Source: Peptoniphilus pacaensis (GTDB lineage Bacteria > Bacillota > Clostridia > Tissierellales > Peptoniphilaceae). From it: a stretch of DNA of 64,000 nt. Under the pieces are notes generated by a model. That model was given only the letters and a program-made list of their open reading frames with translations. It ran no database searches and was not told the DNA's origin. The translations under genes and the position numbers were made by a program. This document shows positions 43,195 to 52,750 of the stretch, piece after piece. The stretch's first letter is position 1, and each line of letters starts with the position of its first letter. The stretch spans positions 248,001 to 312,000 of the forward strand of contig NZ_FLQT01000003.1 in assembly GCF_900088125.1 (NCBI RefSeq), given 5' to 3'.

Positions 43195-43674
43195 TTATGC
43201 TATGGATATCTTTAATATCTTGAGTCTGACTTTGCCTTGGGGCACGTCGATTTCCGCGACGTCGCCGATGCCCATGCCCATGAGGCCGGCACCGATGGGG
43301 CTTTCGTTGGAAATCTTGCCTTCCAGAGGATCGGCTTCGGCGCTGCCCACGATGCGATAGACGTCTTCTTCCTCCGTGTCTTCGTCCACGACGGTGACGG
43401 CGCTTCCTACATTGACGATGCGGTCGCTGAGGTCGTTGCCCTTGACCACTTTCGCGTTTCGCGCCATGTATTCCAATTTGGCAATGCGCTCTTCCACTTG
43501 ACCCTGTTCGTTTTTCGCCTCGTCGTACTCGGAGTTTTCCGACAGGTCGCCGTAGCCCAGAGCGACTTTAATACGCTCGGCCACTTCTTTTCTGCGGACG
43601 GTTTTTAAGTAATCGATCTCTTCTTCGATTTTCTCCAAGCCTTCTTCTGTTATTAATACTTCATTATCTACCAT
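43195..43674 (-). CDS. greA: Transcription elongation factor GreA
   Basis: GreA enters the RNA polymerase secondary channel and stimulates cleavage of backtracked RNA. Of the 159 residues, 1-75 form the long coiled coil with the acidic tip residues in LSENSEYDEAKNEQGQ, and 85-159 the globular domain with VGSAVTVVDEDTEEE, ISNESPIGAGLMG and VPQGKVRLKILKI. The length is typical. It is preceded by a terminator that ends the dus operon and is followed directly by lysS. Confidence 0.96.
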   Translation of the reverse strand: MVDNEVLITEEGLEKIEEEIDYLKTVRRKEVAERIKVALGYGDLSENSEYDEAKNEQGQVEERIAKLEYMARNAKVVKGNDLSDRIVNVGSAVTVVDEDTEEEDVYRIVGSAEADPLEGKISNESPIGAGLMGMGIGDVAEIDVPQGKVRLKILKISIA

Positions 43675-43707
43675 GGTATCACTCCTGTTATATTAATCGT
43701 CGTTTAT

Positions 43708-43732
43708 GAAGAAAGGACCCGACGCCGGGTCC
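43708..43732 (-). terminator. Terminator between dus and greA
   Basis: GGACCCG pairs with CGGGTCC (43715-43732), followed on the minus strand by TTTCTTC. Confidence 0.7.
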
Positions 43733-43779
43733 ATGTAATCAAGTCGCCCTATTATAATAAAAATTTGTCCGTCTGTCAA

Positions 43780-44724
43780 TTATAGGCTTTCTTTCGTCAA
43801 GTGATCCAGGTAGCGAAGGATGTCCTCTTCCCGCTTCAGGGTGAGGATTTCGTTGCGGTGCTTCTTCGCCTGCTCGAAGCCTTTCAGATAGCCGATAAAG
43901 TGCTTGCGCATTTCGATGACGCCCAGGTGCTCGCCCTTTTCGGCAACGCTCAGGGCCAAATGCTTTTTCGCCGTGGCGATGATTTCGTCCTTCGACGGCA
44001 GCTGCACCTCTTCGCCGCGGAGGACCTGCTGAATTTCTCTGAAGATAAAGGGATGGCCCACGGCGCCTCGGCCCAGGGCCACGCCGGCCAGGGCATCGGC
44101 TCTGTGCTTGAGCACGTCTTCTGCCTGTAATATGTCGCCGTTTCCCATGACCGGCACGGACACGGCACCTGCCACGCGCAAAATAAAATCCCAATCCGCC
44201 TTACCGCTGTAGTAGGCTTCCCGGGTTCTTCCGTGGACGGTGATTTCACTTGCGCCGGCGGCTTCGGCGATTTTTGCGATTTCCATGCCCTCTTCCCCGC
44301 CTTCGGCAAAGCCCTTGCGGATCTTGACGGTGACCGGAATGGGCGAAGCTTCCACGCAGGCTTTAATAATGGCCTCGGCTTTTTCCGGCGTCTTCAACAG
44401 GGCGCTCCCCGCCCCGGTCTTTACGATCTTCGGTGCCGGGCAGCCCATGTTAATGTCCAGGGCGCGAAAGGGCGCAAGCTCCTCGCCCAAGTCTTCCACG
44501 ACCCGCCGAAAGATGTCGGCATCGTCGCCGAAAAGCTGCAGGCTCACCGGCGCCTCGTCCTCGGCCACGGCCATAAGCCGCCGTGTTTTTTTATCCTTAT
44601 AATAGAGGGCCTTGGTGCTCACCATTTCCGTGGTGGCGTAATCCATGCCGTATGCCGTGCAGATGCGGCGAAAGCTCTGATCCGTGTAGCCCGCCATGGG
44701 GGCCAGTGCAATGGTAAAGGCCAT
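43780..44724 (-). CDS. dus: tRNA-dihydrouridine synthase
   Basis: This FMN enzyme of 314 residues reduces uridines in tRNA. The TIM barrel opens with ALAPMAGYTDQSFRRIC, followed by LQLFGDD, DINMGCPAPKIVKTGAGSAL (with the catalytic Cys) and TVHGRTREAYYSGKADW, then MGNGDI and GRGAVGHPFIF. The segment order is that of the DusB group. The start overlaps the coaX stop by one base (TAATG). It is the last gene of an operon with the pantothenate kinase and probably the pantothenate transporter. Confidence 0.95.
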   Translation of the reverse strand: MAFTIALAPMAGYTDQSFRRICTAYGMDYATTEMVSTKALYYKDKKTRRLMAVAEDEAPVSLQLFGDDADIFRRVVEDLGEELAPFRALDINMGCPAPKIVKTGAGSALLKTPEKAEAIIKACVEASPIPVTVKIRKGFAEGGEEGMEIAKIAEAAGASEITVHGRTREAYYSGKADWDFILRVAGAVSVPVMGNGDILQAEDVLKHRADALAGVALGRGAVGHPFIFREIQQVLRGEEVQLPSKDEIIATAKKHLALSVAEKGEHLGVIEMRKHFIGYLKGFEQAKKHRNEILTLKREEDILRYLDHLTKESL

Positions 44725-45497
44725 TAGTTGTTCAACTCGTACAGAATCCGGAGCCCGTCCATGGTCAGATCCCGATCGATCATAATATCGTACGCGCTGT
44801 CGGAAACCAGCAAATTGGAAAAGCCCCCGGTGGCGATGATGTTCAGCTCACGGGCATCCATCCCCAGCTCGTCGCAAATGTGTTTGACGATGCCGTCGAT
44901 CATGGAGGAAAAGCCATAGTACAAGCCGTTTTGCATGCTGGTCACCGTGCTCTTGCCGATGACTTTTTCGGGCTTAATGATTTCGATCTTCGGCAGCTTC
45001 GACGTGCGGGAGACCAAGGCGTCGGCGGAAATGGAAATGCCCGGCAGGATCAAACCGCCCATGTAATTTTTCTTGGCATCCACGACGCAAAAGGTAATGG
45101 CCGTGCCCAGGTCGATGATGACGCAGGGCCCGCCGTATTTTTCCACGGCGGCCACGGCGTTGACGATGCGGTCGGCTCCCACCTCTTTGGGATTGTCGTA
45201 GCGAATGTTGATCCCCGTCTTCATGCCCGCGCCGACGACGAGGGGGTATTGATGAAAGTATTTCACGATCATGTTCTGCATGGTGTGCATAATATTGGGC
45301 ACCACGGAGGAAAGAATCACCGCTTCAAAATTCACCGGCTTCAGCTGCACATTGCTCAACATTTCCGTGACCAGCATGCCGAATTCATCGCTGGTCTTCT
45401 CTTTGTCCGAGGAAATCCGCCAGTCGTGGATCAGTTCTTTTCCTTTAAATGCCCCGAAGACGATATTTGTATTGCCTACATCGATTGCTAATAACAT
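44724..45497 (-). CDS. coaX: Type III pantothenate kinase
   Basis: The enzyme phosphorylates pantothenate, the first step of coenzyme A synthesis. The 257 residues match the type III family. The N-terminal phosphate loop is LLAIDVGNTNIVFG, followed by GADRIVNAVAA and VIIDLGTAITFCVVD and a late ATGGFSNLL. It belongs to the ASKHA fold and needs a monovalent cation in known cases. Upstream by 17 bases is an ECF S component, which fits pantothenate uptake. Downstream is dus, with a one-base overlap. Confidence 0.96.
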   Translation of the reverse strand: MLLAIDVGNTNIVFGAFKGKELIHDWRISSDKEKTSDEFGMLVTEMLSNVQLKPVNFEAVILSSVVPNIMHTMQNMIVKYFHQYPLVVGAGMKTGINIRYDNPKEVGADRIVNAVAAVEKYGGPCVIIDLGTAITFCVVDAKKNYMGGLILPGISISADALVSRTSKLPKIEIIKPEKVIGKSTVTSMQNGLYYGFSSMIDGIVKHICDELGMDARELNIIATGGFSNLLVSDSAYDIMIDRDLTMDGLRILYELNN

Positions 45498-45514
45498 AAT
45501 GCACCTGCTCGATT

Positions 45515-46276
45515 CTATTTATTCTTGCTCGCCGTCCAAGCCGTGACGACACCGGTCGCGACGATGCCGGCGAGGATCCCCTCGGGCACGCCCGATGTAA
45601 TAATCGTACCGAATATAACCGTGTTCACCAAAGTTTGCGGCGCCCCCATGGCGCGGACGAAGTCTTCGGCGAAGAAAATATAAATGCCGCCCATAACCAT
45701 GGCGGAGTGTAAAATCGTGGAGAGGAAAGCGGAAAGGGCCACGGCACTTCCCTGTACCTGCTTCTTGCGAATCCATAGGAGAAGGACCACAGAGCCGATT
45801 AAAAAGACGCCGTTTAAGAGGGCGGATGCTCCATAGGTTTTCGCGGCGATATTTTTATAAAGCCCGTAGGCCAAAAAGCCCACGACGCCGATCCATGCCA
45901 CGAGACCCAATGCCCTCAGTTTCTTTCCGTCCACGGTTTTAAAAAAGCGGAAGATATAGGCAGAGATGACGCCTAAAAGCACCCTCGGCAATATAGAGAT
46001 GAGGGGATTGTAAAAGACGAAGGAGATGGGCGTGGGGCGGGTGACGGCGTTAAATAGCGAACTCAGCCCGAAAATCAGCCCCACGAAGCCCCCGACCACC
46101 GGCCCTTCGATAAAGGCGGCGATGAGAACGGGGATGTGCATGGTGGTGGCGTTTAAGGGCCCGATGGGCACAAAACCCAATGGCGTCAATGCCAGGACCG
46201 CGGTAATGGCGCCCAAAATGCCCACGATGACGATCTGCCGCGTGGTGAGCAAGGGCTTTTTATTTTCTTTTTTCAT
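45515..46276 (-). CDS. ECF transporter S component, likely for pantothenate
   Basis: This 253-residue membrane protein has about six to seven hydrophobic segments (near residues 12-30, 40-62, 85-110, 122-140, 150-170, 178-200, 215-245) and the S-component pattern TTMHIPVLIAAFIEGPVVGGFVG near 45-67. It carries no ATPase; S components use a shared ECF motor encoded elsewhere. The adjacent coaX gene makes pantothenate the best guess (PanT-like), resting on context, not on a binding motif. An AGGTTTTATG-type ribosome site precedes the ATG. Confidence 0.85.
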   Translation of the reverse strand: MKKENKKPLLTTRQIVIVGILGAITAVLALTPLGFVPIGPLNATTMHIPVLIAAFIEGPVVGGFVGLIFGLSSLFNAVTRPTPISFVFYNPLISILPRVLLGVISAYIFRFFKTVDGKKLRALGLVAWIGVVGFLAYGLYKNIAAKTYGASALLNGVFLIGSVVLLLWIRKKQVQGSAVALSAFLSTILHSAMVMGGIYIFFAEDFVRAMGAPQTLVNTVIFGTIITSGVPEGILAGIVATGVVTAWTASKNK

Positions 46277-46328
46277 AAAACCTCCGATCCGGCTCGCGAG
46301 GATGCCGGTCTGTTTTTACATTAGGAAA

Positions 46329-47246
46329 CTATAAACTGTAGATGCTGTTGGCCACGGCCCGGGCCACGACTTTCGGGAAGTAATATTCGGCAAGCTGCAT
46401 GGAGCAGTCCACCTGATTGGTCGCCAGGGAAAAAACCGTGTCCCCGTCCAATCCCGTGTGCACCGGCGTAATGCTTTTTGCATAGCCGTTGTGGGCCACA
46501 GAGGCCAGCTTGCAAAGCTCGGTCTTCGTGAAGCGGCCGTTGGTCGCCACGACGCCTAAAGTCGTGTTTTGATGCTTGCCCTTTTCAAAATCCACGGCGC
46601 CTTTTAACAGGGCTTCTTCCACGGAAAGCCTGCGGCCCTCCACTTCCGGTGCCGCCAACACGTCGCCCGTTTCCGCATCACAAATGTGGCCGAAGGCATT
46701 GACGGCGACGAGGGCGGAAAAAACCACGTCCCCCACGGCGATGGATGCGCTTCCGATGCCGGATTTTTTCGCGTAGGTAAAGCCCATGGTCTTTGCCACG
46801 GTGGCGCCGCAGCCAGCTCCCACAGATCCCTGACGCCGATCCGATGCACTTGCGGCTTCATAGGCGGCCCGTCCCATGGCCTTGTCCGGCCGGGCGTCGC
46901 TCGCCTTATAAGCTAAATCAAACAACACGGCGGCGGGCACGATGGGCACCACGCCGACGCCTACGTCAAAGCCTATGCCGTCGTCTCTTAAGCCTTCCAT
47001 GACGCCCGTGGCGCTTTCCAAGCCGAAGGCGGATCCCCCGCTTAAGACGATGGCGTGTACCTGATCCACGGCATAGGTGGGCTGAAGCAGGATGCACTCC
47101 CGTGTGCCGGGCGCGCCGCCTCTGACGTCTGCGCCGGCGGTGCTTCCCTCGGGCGGCAGGATCACCGTCACGCCGGTACCCTTCGCCTCATCCTCTTGAT
47201 GGCCGACGGCCATGCCCGCAACATCATTTAAATGACCCGAATACAT
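46329..47246 (-). CDS. P1-family (DmpA/BapA-like) aminopeptidase
   Basis: This 305-residue protein belongs to the self-cleaving Ntn-hydrolase peptidase family. The N-terminal GMAVGHQEDEAKGTGVTVI and VRGGAPGTRE match it. The GSAFGLESATGVMEGL segment is conserved, and TLGVVATNGRFTKTELCKLA carries the region of self-cleavage, although the usual Ser/Thr nucleophile after Asn should be checked by alignment; TNGRFTK is the candidate. Members cut N-terminal residues from peptides or beta-peptides. The ATG at 47246 follows AAGGAGGGAC. It seems to be a single-gene unit divergent from the PBP gene. Confidence 0.85.
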   Translation of the reverse strand: MYSGHLNDVAGMAVGHQEDEAKGTGVTVILPPEGSTAGADVRGGAPGTRECILLQPTYAVDQVHAIVLSGGSAFGLESATGVMEGLRDDGIGFDVGVGVVPIVPAAVLFDLAYKASDARPDKAMGRAAYEAASASDRRQGSVGAGCGATVAKTMGFTYAKKSGIGSASIAVGDVVFSALVAVNAFGHICDAETGDVLAAPEVEGRRLSVEEALLKGAVDFEKGKHQNTTLGVVATNGRFTKTELCKLASVAHNGYAKSITPVHTGLDGDTVFSLATNQVDCSMQLAEYYFPKVVARAVANSIYSL

Positions 47247-47376
47247 AGTCCCTCCTTTTTTAATGAAACGATTATACCACAACTTTCCCCCTTCTCTTGA
47301 GCGGCTTTTCTACGGGCGAATATCAAGCTTTTTGTTAAGATGGTGAAATTCACGGAATTGCTGTTCCTTAGGCGGG

Positions 47377-47391
47377 AGCATTTGATATAAT
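47377..47391 (+). promoter_or_regulatory. Extended -10 promoter element of the PBP gene
   Basis: TGATATAAT (47383-47391) is an extended -10 box, 10 bases before the AAGGAGG site region. No -35 box at the usual distance is convincing. Confidence 0.45.
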
Positions 47392-47414
47392 AGACAAATA
47401 TGAAGGAGGTTTCT

Positions 47415-49811
47415 ATGGGTAACAGATCCGGCCGGGACCGACGAGAGGGAAATTCCCTGCGTTGGAGCTCCGCCTTTAAAATCCTATTCTTATTAATCGT
47501 CATCGCCGGCATTACCTTGGCGGGCATCGCCGTGGCTTATGCCGTGACGGCCATCAGCCAGTCCCCCGCCATCGATCCGAAAAACATTCGCTCGGCTATT
47601 TCGGAAACGTCGGTGGTAAAGGACAAAAACGGCGACACCGTCGAGCAATTGGTACAAAATGAATTCAGCGAGTGGGTGCCCATTAAGCGCATGCCCGATT
47701 ACTTGCTCGATGCCGCCGTGGCCATTGAAGACCAACGGTTTTACGAGCACCACGGCGTGGATTTCCGCCGCCTGGTCTCCGCCACTTTGCGCAATCTGCA
47801 AAGCATGGACTTCAGCCAAGGGGGCTCCACCATTACCATGCAGGTGGCAAAGAACCTGTACACCTCGCCGGTAAAGAGCTACGCGAGAAAGTTCCAGGAT
47901 ATTTACTACGCCTTCCAATTGGAAAGCAATTTAAGCAAGAAACAGATTTTGGAAGCCTATCTAAACTCCGCCGCCTTCTCTAAAGGGACGAAAGGTGTAG
48001 AGGCCGCATCCAAAACATTTTTCGACAAGGACGTAGAGGATCTCACCTTGGCGGAAGCCGCCATGATCGTGGGCATTACCAATCGCCCGTCGGAATACAC
48101 GCCCTTTAACGCCGTTCCCATCGAAGCGGACGACGATTTAGACAATATCGAGTTCAGCCTGATTCCCGCCGAATCCATCGGCGCGGAAGTCACCGATGAA
48201 GACAAGGAATTGGGCGACGCCTTGGCGGAAAAAGAATTGATCGACCCCTTCGAACACAGCCAAATCGAATCGGGTGTTCTCGTGGCGAGAAAGGCCGTGG
48301 CCAATCCCGCCAGCAAGAAGCGCCAAGAGCTCATTCTTCACAAGATGCACGAGCTGGGCATGATCGACGAATCCACCATGAAAGACGCCATTAACGAAGA
48401 GATCCATCTGGACTTGGGCTCCCACACCACCAAGGGCATTTCGTCCTACTACGTGGACGCGGTGAAAGACGAAGTCCTGGATATCTTAAAGGAAAAGGGC
48501 TACAAGAAAGACGAAGCCCAAGAGATTCTCTACAACGGCGGCCTCGTCATCGAAACGCCTCTCGACCTCGACATCCAAAAGATTTTGGAAGAAAAAGTGG
48601 CACAAAACAGCTTCTTCCCCGGTCGTCACACCGATGAAAAGGGCATTATTCAGCCGCAAGTGGGCATTACCATTATGGATCACCACACCGGCGAAGTGGT
48701 GGCCATCGTCGGCGGCCGCGGCATCGGCGGCAACAATATTTTGAACCGGGCGAAAAACCCCCGTCAACCGGGCTCGTCCATTAAGCCCATCGGCCCCTAT
48801 CTGGCCCTGTTAAACGAAGGCGGCACCGCCGGCGACGTTTACCGCGACCTTCCCCAACCGGGGGGCTGGCCGAAAAACTCCACGGGCTACCAAGGTTGGG
48901 CCACGGTTCGCAATCTGATTCGCAATTCTTCCAATGTGGGCGCCTATTTAGTCGGCAAGGGCCTGGCCCCCGGCGAAGATGAGGCGGCACAAAAAATGAT
49001 CGACAATCTGGAAAAGATGAAGATTTCGAGTCTCGTCCTTCCCGGCGATCAGGAAAAGTATCCCAATATCGATACGGCGAAATACAACGACGTGAACTTG
49101 GCTGCCCTCACCTTAGGCGGCATGACACGAGGCATCAGCCCTCTGGAAATGGCGGGGGCATTCAGCACCTTCCCCAACCAAGGCAAGTTTATCGAGCCTA
49201 CCTTTATCGACAAGATTACGGACAAAAGCGGCAAGGTGATTTACGAAAATCCCAAGGAAGAAGTGGAAATCACTTCCCCGCAAAACGCCTATATTATGAC
49301 CTCTATGTTGGAAACCGTGGTCAAGAGCGGTACCGGTACCTACGCCAATTTCAGCGGCATGCACATCGCGGGCAAGACCGGGACCACCAACCGCAAGCGG
49401 GACAGCTGGTTCGTCGGCTTTACGCCCTATTACACCGGCGCCGTTTGGATCGGCAACGACGACAACACGCCTCTGTGGGACTACTCCCGTATGGCGGCCA
49501 ATTTGTGGCGCTCCATTATGCGCGACGTCCACAAGGATTTAGATAACAAGGATTTCGAAGAACCGGAAGACGGCCTGTACAAGAAGTACATCCCCGTTTC
49601 GGGCTACACGGAAATCTTTGCCGAAGGCACATCGCCTAAGGGTCTGAAGAATCTTTATCGCAACATTCCTCCGAAACCGAAGAAGACCGAAGAAGACGAG
49701 GATAAAGATAAGGACAAGGACCAAAACGGCAATTCCGGCAATTCCAAATCTTCCCAAAGCGGCAAAGGCCAAGGCGGCCAAGGGCAGCAAGGCGGAAACG
49801 GCGGAAACTAA
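47415..49811 (+). CDS. Class A penicillin-binding protein (PBP1A type)
   Basis: This 798-residue bifunctional wall enzyme has one membrane helix (about residues 20-47). The GT51 glycosyltransferase domain follows, with AIEDQRFYEHHGVDFRR, GGSTITMQVAKNLY and KKQILEAYLNSAAF. The transpeptidase domain has the active-site SSIK in RQPGSSIKPIG, an SSN motif (RNSSNVGAYL) and KTGT in AGKTGTTN. Both activities look intact. The tail from about 745 is a low-complexity Lys/Asp then Gly/Gln/Ser/Asn-rich stretch. The ATG at 47415 has AAGGAGG 5 bases upstream. A strong terminator follows. Confidence 0.95.
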   Translation: MGNRSGRDRREGNSLRWSSAFKILFLLIVIAGITLAGIAVAYAVTAISQSPAIDPKNIRSAISETSVVKDKNGDTVEQLVQNEFSEWVPIKRMPDYLLDAAVAIEDQRFYEHHGVDFRRLVSATLRNLQSMDFSQGGSTITMQVAKNLYTSPVKSYARKFQDIYYAFQLESNLSKKQILEAYLNSAAFSKGTKGVEAASKTFFDKDVEDLTLAEAAMIVGITNRPSEYTPFNAVPIEADDDLDNIEFSLIPAESIGAEVTDEDKELGDALAEKELIDPFEHSQIESGVLVARKAVANPASKKRQELILHKMHELGMIDESTMKDAINEEIHLDLGSHTTKGISSYYVDAVKDEVLDILKEKGYKKDEAQEILYNGGLVIETPLDLDIQKILEEKVAQNSFFPGRHTDEKGIIQPQVGITIMDHHTGEVVAIVGGRGIGGNNILNRAKNPRQPGSSIKPIGPYLALLNEGGTAGDVYRDLPQPGGWPKNSTGYQGWATVRNLIRNSSNVGAYLVGKGLAPGEDEAAQKMIDNLEKMKISSLVLPGDQEKYPNIDTAKYNDVNLAALTLGGMTRGISPLEMAGAFSTFPNQGKFIEPTFIDKITDKSGKVIYENPKEEVEITSPQNAYIMTSMLETVVKSGTGTYANFSGMHIAGKTGTTNRKRDSWFVGFTPYYTGAVWIGNDDNTPLWDYSRMAANLWRSIMRDVHKDLDNKDFEEPEDGLYKKYIPVSGYTEIFAEGTSPKGLKNLYRNIPPKPKKTEEDEDKDKDKDQNGNSGNSKSSQSGKGQGGQGQQGGNGGN

Positions 49812-49817
49812 AGCAAG

Positions 49818-49857
49818 CAAAAAGAGCAAGACTCTGCAAAGGGTCTTGCTCTTTTTA
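49818..49857. terminator. Bidirectional terminator between the PBP and cyclase genes
   Basis: AAAGAGCAAGAC pairs with GTCTTGCTCTTT around a short loop, with As before and five Ts after; it serves both convergent genes. Confidence 0.9.
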
Positions 49858-49872
49858 TATGCTCGTCGCGAT

Positions 49873-50607
49873 TTATTTTTCGTAAAAGCCGAAGCAGCGG
49901 GCGGAAAATCCGGGGCCGTCCACCAAATTGGGATAGCCCACGGAAATGACGCCGCCGGTGGCGGGCATTTTGTCCAGATTCCGCATGAGTTCCACTTGGT
50001 AAATGTCCTGTGCCAGGACATAGGTTTCCACGGGAAGGGCACCGGCTTCGTTGGAAATAATCGAGGCGTCGGTGTCCGAGGTTTCGTGGCCGATAGCCTT
50101 CACCTTCCGCTCTTTAATCAAAAACTCGCAGGCGGGAATGGACCAGCCCGGGTAGTGGCTCACGCCGCTTTCATCGATGTTGTCGAAATTTTCCGTGCGC
50201 TTGGACCAATCGGTTCTCAGTGCCACAAAGCAGCCTTCGGGAATGGTGCCGTGGATTTCTTCGTGGGCGAGAATATCTTTTTCCGTCACCACGTAATCGG
50301 CATTTTCTTTCACCTTGTCCACCACGTCCACGACGACCAGGGGCAGGATCGTGTCTTTCGGATCCAGCTTATCCAGCATGCGGCCCCCTTCGGTGAAGTG
50401 GCCCGGCGCGTCGATGTGGGTGCCGTATTGGCTCACGATGTGGTAGCGTCTGGAGGTGAAATTGTGTTCTTTAAAGTTATAGATCTCTTCCGATTCCAGA
50501 GCGGAAAAGCCTGCCCAGTGGGGCGTCTTTGCACTCACCGGGTGGGACAGTTCCACCATTTCTACGCGAGATTTAAATGCCTTTAAGTCTTCCCATAAAT
50601 TTCCCAT
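49873..50607 (-). CDS. Cyclase-family protein (kynurenine formamidase-like)
   Basis: This 244-residue metal-dependent hydrolase-like protein carries the family signature in YGTHIDAPGHF (variant of HxGTHxDxPxH), where Tyr takes the place of the first His-containing position. It also has WSKRTENFD, HYPGWSIPACEFLI, a GHETSDTDAS segment and a C-terminal PATGGVISVGYPNLVDGPG. Family members include bacterial kynurenine formamidase and isatin hydrolase; no tryptophan-degradation genes are nearby, so the substrate is open. It stands alone, with a poor AGGTGTTTTATT-type ribosome site. Confidence 0.85.
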   Translation of the reverse strand: MGNLWEDLKAFKSRVEMVELSHPVSAKTPHWAGFSALESEEIYNFKEHNFTSRRYHIVSQYGTHIDAPGHFTEGGRMLDKLDPKDTILPLVVVDVVDKVKENADYVVTEKDILAHEEIHGTIPEGCFVALRTDWSKRTENFDNIDESGVSHYPGWSIPACEFLIKERKVKAIGHETSDTDASIISNEAGALPVETYVLAQDIYQVELMRNLDKMPATGGVISVGYPNLVDGPGFSARCFGFYEK

Positions 50608-50669
50608 AATAAAACACCTCTCTTTTTCTCCATTGTAGCACAGAGTGAAAGAAAGGTGTTTTTTGTTTC

Positions 50670-51971
50670 TTACAGGATGTCCACTTCTTCGCCGGCCAGG
50701 GCTTTGTTCATGCTCCGTACGGCGCAGAATTTACCGCACATGGAGCAGGTCTCTTCCACTTCCGGGGAGCGGTCGTCGCGAACGGCCTTGGCGTGTTCGG
50801 GGTCCATGGCTTCTTTAAACATGGCGTCCCAATCTAGTTCACGACGGGCCTTGCCCATGCGGTCATCGGCGTCTCTGGCACCGGGAATGCCTTTGGCGAT
50901 GTCGGCAGCGTGAGCGGCGATTTTCGATGCCATAATCCCCTCCTTCACGTCGTCGGCATTGGGCAGGGCCAAGTGTTCCGCCGGGGTGACGTAGCAGAGG
51001 AAGGCGGCGCCGCTCATGGCGGCTACGGCACCTCCTATGGCGGCGGTAATGTGGTCGTAGCCCGGGGCGATGTCGGTGACGAGGGGCCCGAGGACGTAGA
51101 AGGGCGCCCCCTTACAGAGGCTTTGTTGAATTTCCATATTGGCCTTCACTTGATTCAAGGGCACGTGACCCGGTCCTTCCACCATGACCTGTACGTCCTT
51201 GTCCCAGGCCCGTTGGGTCAGCTCGCCCAAGCGAACCAGCTCTTCGATTTGAAGCAAGTCGCCTGCATCGGCCAAGCAGCCCGGGCGAGCGCCGTCGCCG
51301 AGGGAAATGGTCATGTCGTATTCGCGGCAGATGTCCAAGATTTCGTCGTAGTATTCGTAGAAGGGGTTTTCATTGCCGGTCATGCTCATCCAGGCGAAGA
51401 CCAGGGAGCCGCCGCGGCTGACGATATTGGTGGTGCGGCCGAAGCGCTTCAGCTGTTCCACGGTGCGGCGGGTCAGGCCGCAGTGCAGGGTGACGAAGTC
51501 CACGCCGTCTTCCCCGTGGGCGCGAATGACTTCCAGGAAATCTTCCGCCGTCAATTGACCCAGATCCTTTTGGTGATAGATCACCGAGTCGTAAATGGGC
51601 ACGGTGCCGATCATGGCAGGGCATTCCGAGGTGAGCTTCCGTCTGAAAATTTTCGTGTCGCCGTGGGTGGACAAATCCATTATGGCGTCGCCGCCGAGCT
51701 TGACGGCGTGATTGACTTTTTCAAGCTCCTCGTCTAAATTTTCCACGTCCTTGGATACGCCCAGGTTCACATTGATCTTGGTCCGCAACATGGAGCCGAT
51801 ACCCGTGGGATCCAAACTCTTGTGATTAATATTGGCGGGAATGGCCACCTTGCCTTCCGCCACCCATTTCCGGATCTCTTCTTCCGAGCGGTGTTCCTTT
51901 TCGGCGACGATCTTCATTTCCTTCGTAATAATACCTTGACGTGCAGCGTCCATTTGTGTTGCGTATGCCAT
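50670..51971 (-). CDS. thiC: Phosphomethylpyrimidine synthase
   Basis: ThiC converts aminoimidazole ribotide to hydroxymethylpyrimidine phosphate using a 4Fe-4S cluster and SAM. At 433 residues it is the short form found in clostridia and archaea. Family marks include [55 protein letters not shown] and [11 protein letters not shown]. The C-terminal cluster motif reads [11 protein letters not shown], that is CxxCxxxC, one residue shorter than the CxxCxxxxC of longer ThiCs. It is last in the thiM-thiE-thiD-thiC operon with a one-base overlap to thiD. Confidence 0.97.
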   Translation of the reverse strand: MAYATQMDAARQGIITKEMKIVAEKEHRSEEEIRKWVAEGKVAIPANINHKSLDPTGIGSMLRTKINVNLGVSKDVENLDEELEKVNHAVKLGGDAIMDLSTHGDTKIFRRKLTSECPAMIGTVPIYDSVIYHQKDLGQLTAEDFLEVIRAHGEDGVDFVTLHCGLTRRTVEQLKRFGRTTNIVSRGGSLVFAWMSMTGNENPFYEYYDEILDICREYDMTISLGDGARPGCLADAGDLLQIEELVRLGELTQRAWDKDVQVMVEGPGHVPLNQVKANMEIQQSLCKGAPFYVLGPLVTDIAPGYDHITAAIGGAVAAMSGAAFLCYVTPAEHLALPNADDVKEGIMASKIAAHAADIAKGIPGARDADDRMGKARRELDWDAMFKEAMDPEHAKAVRDDRSPEVEETCSMCGKFCAVRSMNKALAGEEVDIL

Positions 51972-52750
51972 TATTTATTTCTCCTAACCATGTGGTTGAT
52001 CGGACCCCGTCCCCTTCCCAGGTCGAGTCCGTCAGCGATTGCGTCGTACACGTAATTTTTTGCTTCTTCCACGGCCTTCGCTTCCCCGAGCCCCAGCGCC
52101 AAAAAGGATGCGATGGCGGAAGACAGGGTGCAGCCCGTGCCGTGGGTGTTGGGATTGTCGAGCATGGGCTTTTCGTAGTGATGGATCTTTCCGTCGTAAA
52201 AGACGTCCACCGCCCGTCCCGTGCCGTGGCCCCCTTTCACCAAAACCGATGCGCCGTAAGCATCATACAGGGCTTTGGCCGCCTCTTCCTGAGCTTCCAC
52301 CGATGGAATGTTCATGCCCGTCAAGAGTTCCGCTTCGGGAATATTGGGCGTAAGCAGGGTGGCACAGGGAAAGAGGAGGGACTTTAGGCTGTCCATGGCC
52401 TCTTCCTTTAAGAGAGGCGATCCCGAGGTGGACACCATGACGGGATCCAGCACCACGGGCCCCTCGTAGCCTTTTAGTTCTTCGGCGATGGTCTTTATAA
52501 TCTCCGGCGCCGACACCATACCGATCTTCACGGCATCCGGGGGAATGTCCGACAGAATGGAGCGGAGCTCTTCCCTGACGACTTCAGCGTCCAAATCGAA
52601 AATGGCCTCAACGCCGGTGGTGTTTTGCGCCGTAATGGATGTAATGGCCGAGGTGGCGAAGACCCCCAGAGCCGTGGCGGTTTTTATATCCGCCTGAATC
52701 CCCGCGCCGCCGGAAGAGTCGCTGCCCGCGACGGTCATCATAGTCTTCAT
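51971..52750 (-). CDS. thiD: Hydroxymethylpyrimidine (phosphate) kinase
   Basis: ThiD phosphorylates HMP and HMP-P in thiamin synthesis. The 259 residues match the ribokinase-like family. The N-terminal [20 protein letters not shown] is diagnostic, with [18 protein letters not shown] and the catalytic [15 protein letters not shown] near the end. The ATG at 52750 overlaps the thiE stop (ATGA) and follows GGAGGCGG, so the longer open frame is not used. Its own stop overlaps the thiC start. Confidence 0.96.
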   Translation of the reverse strand: MKTMMTVAGSDSSGGAGIQADIKTATALGVFATSAITSITAQNTTGVEAIFDLDAEVVREELRSILSDIPPDAVKIGMVSAPEIIKTIAEELKGYEGPVVLDPVMVSTSGSPLLKEEAMDSLKSLLFPCATLLTPNIPEAELLTGMNIPSVEAQEEAAKALYDAYGASVLVKGGHGTGRAVDVFYDGKIHHYEKPMLDNPNTHGTGCTLSSAIASFLALGLGEAKAVEEAKNYVYDAIADGLDLGRGRGPINHMVRRNK

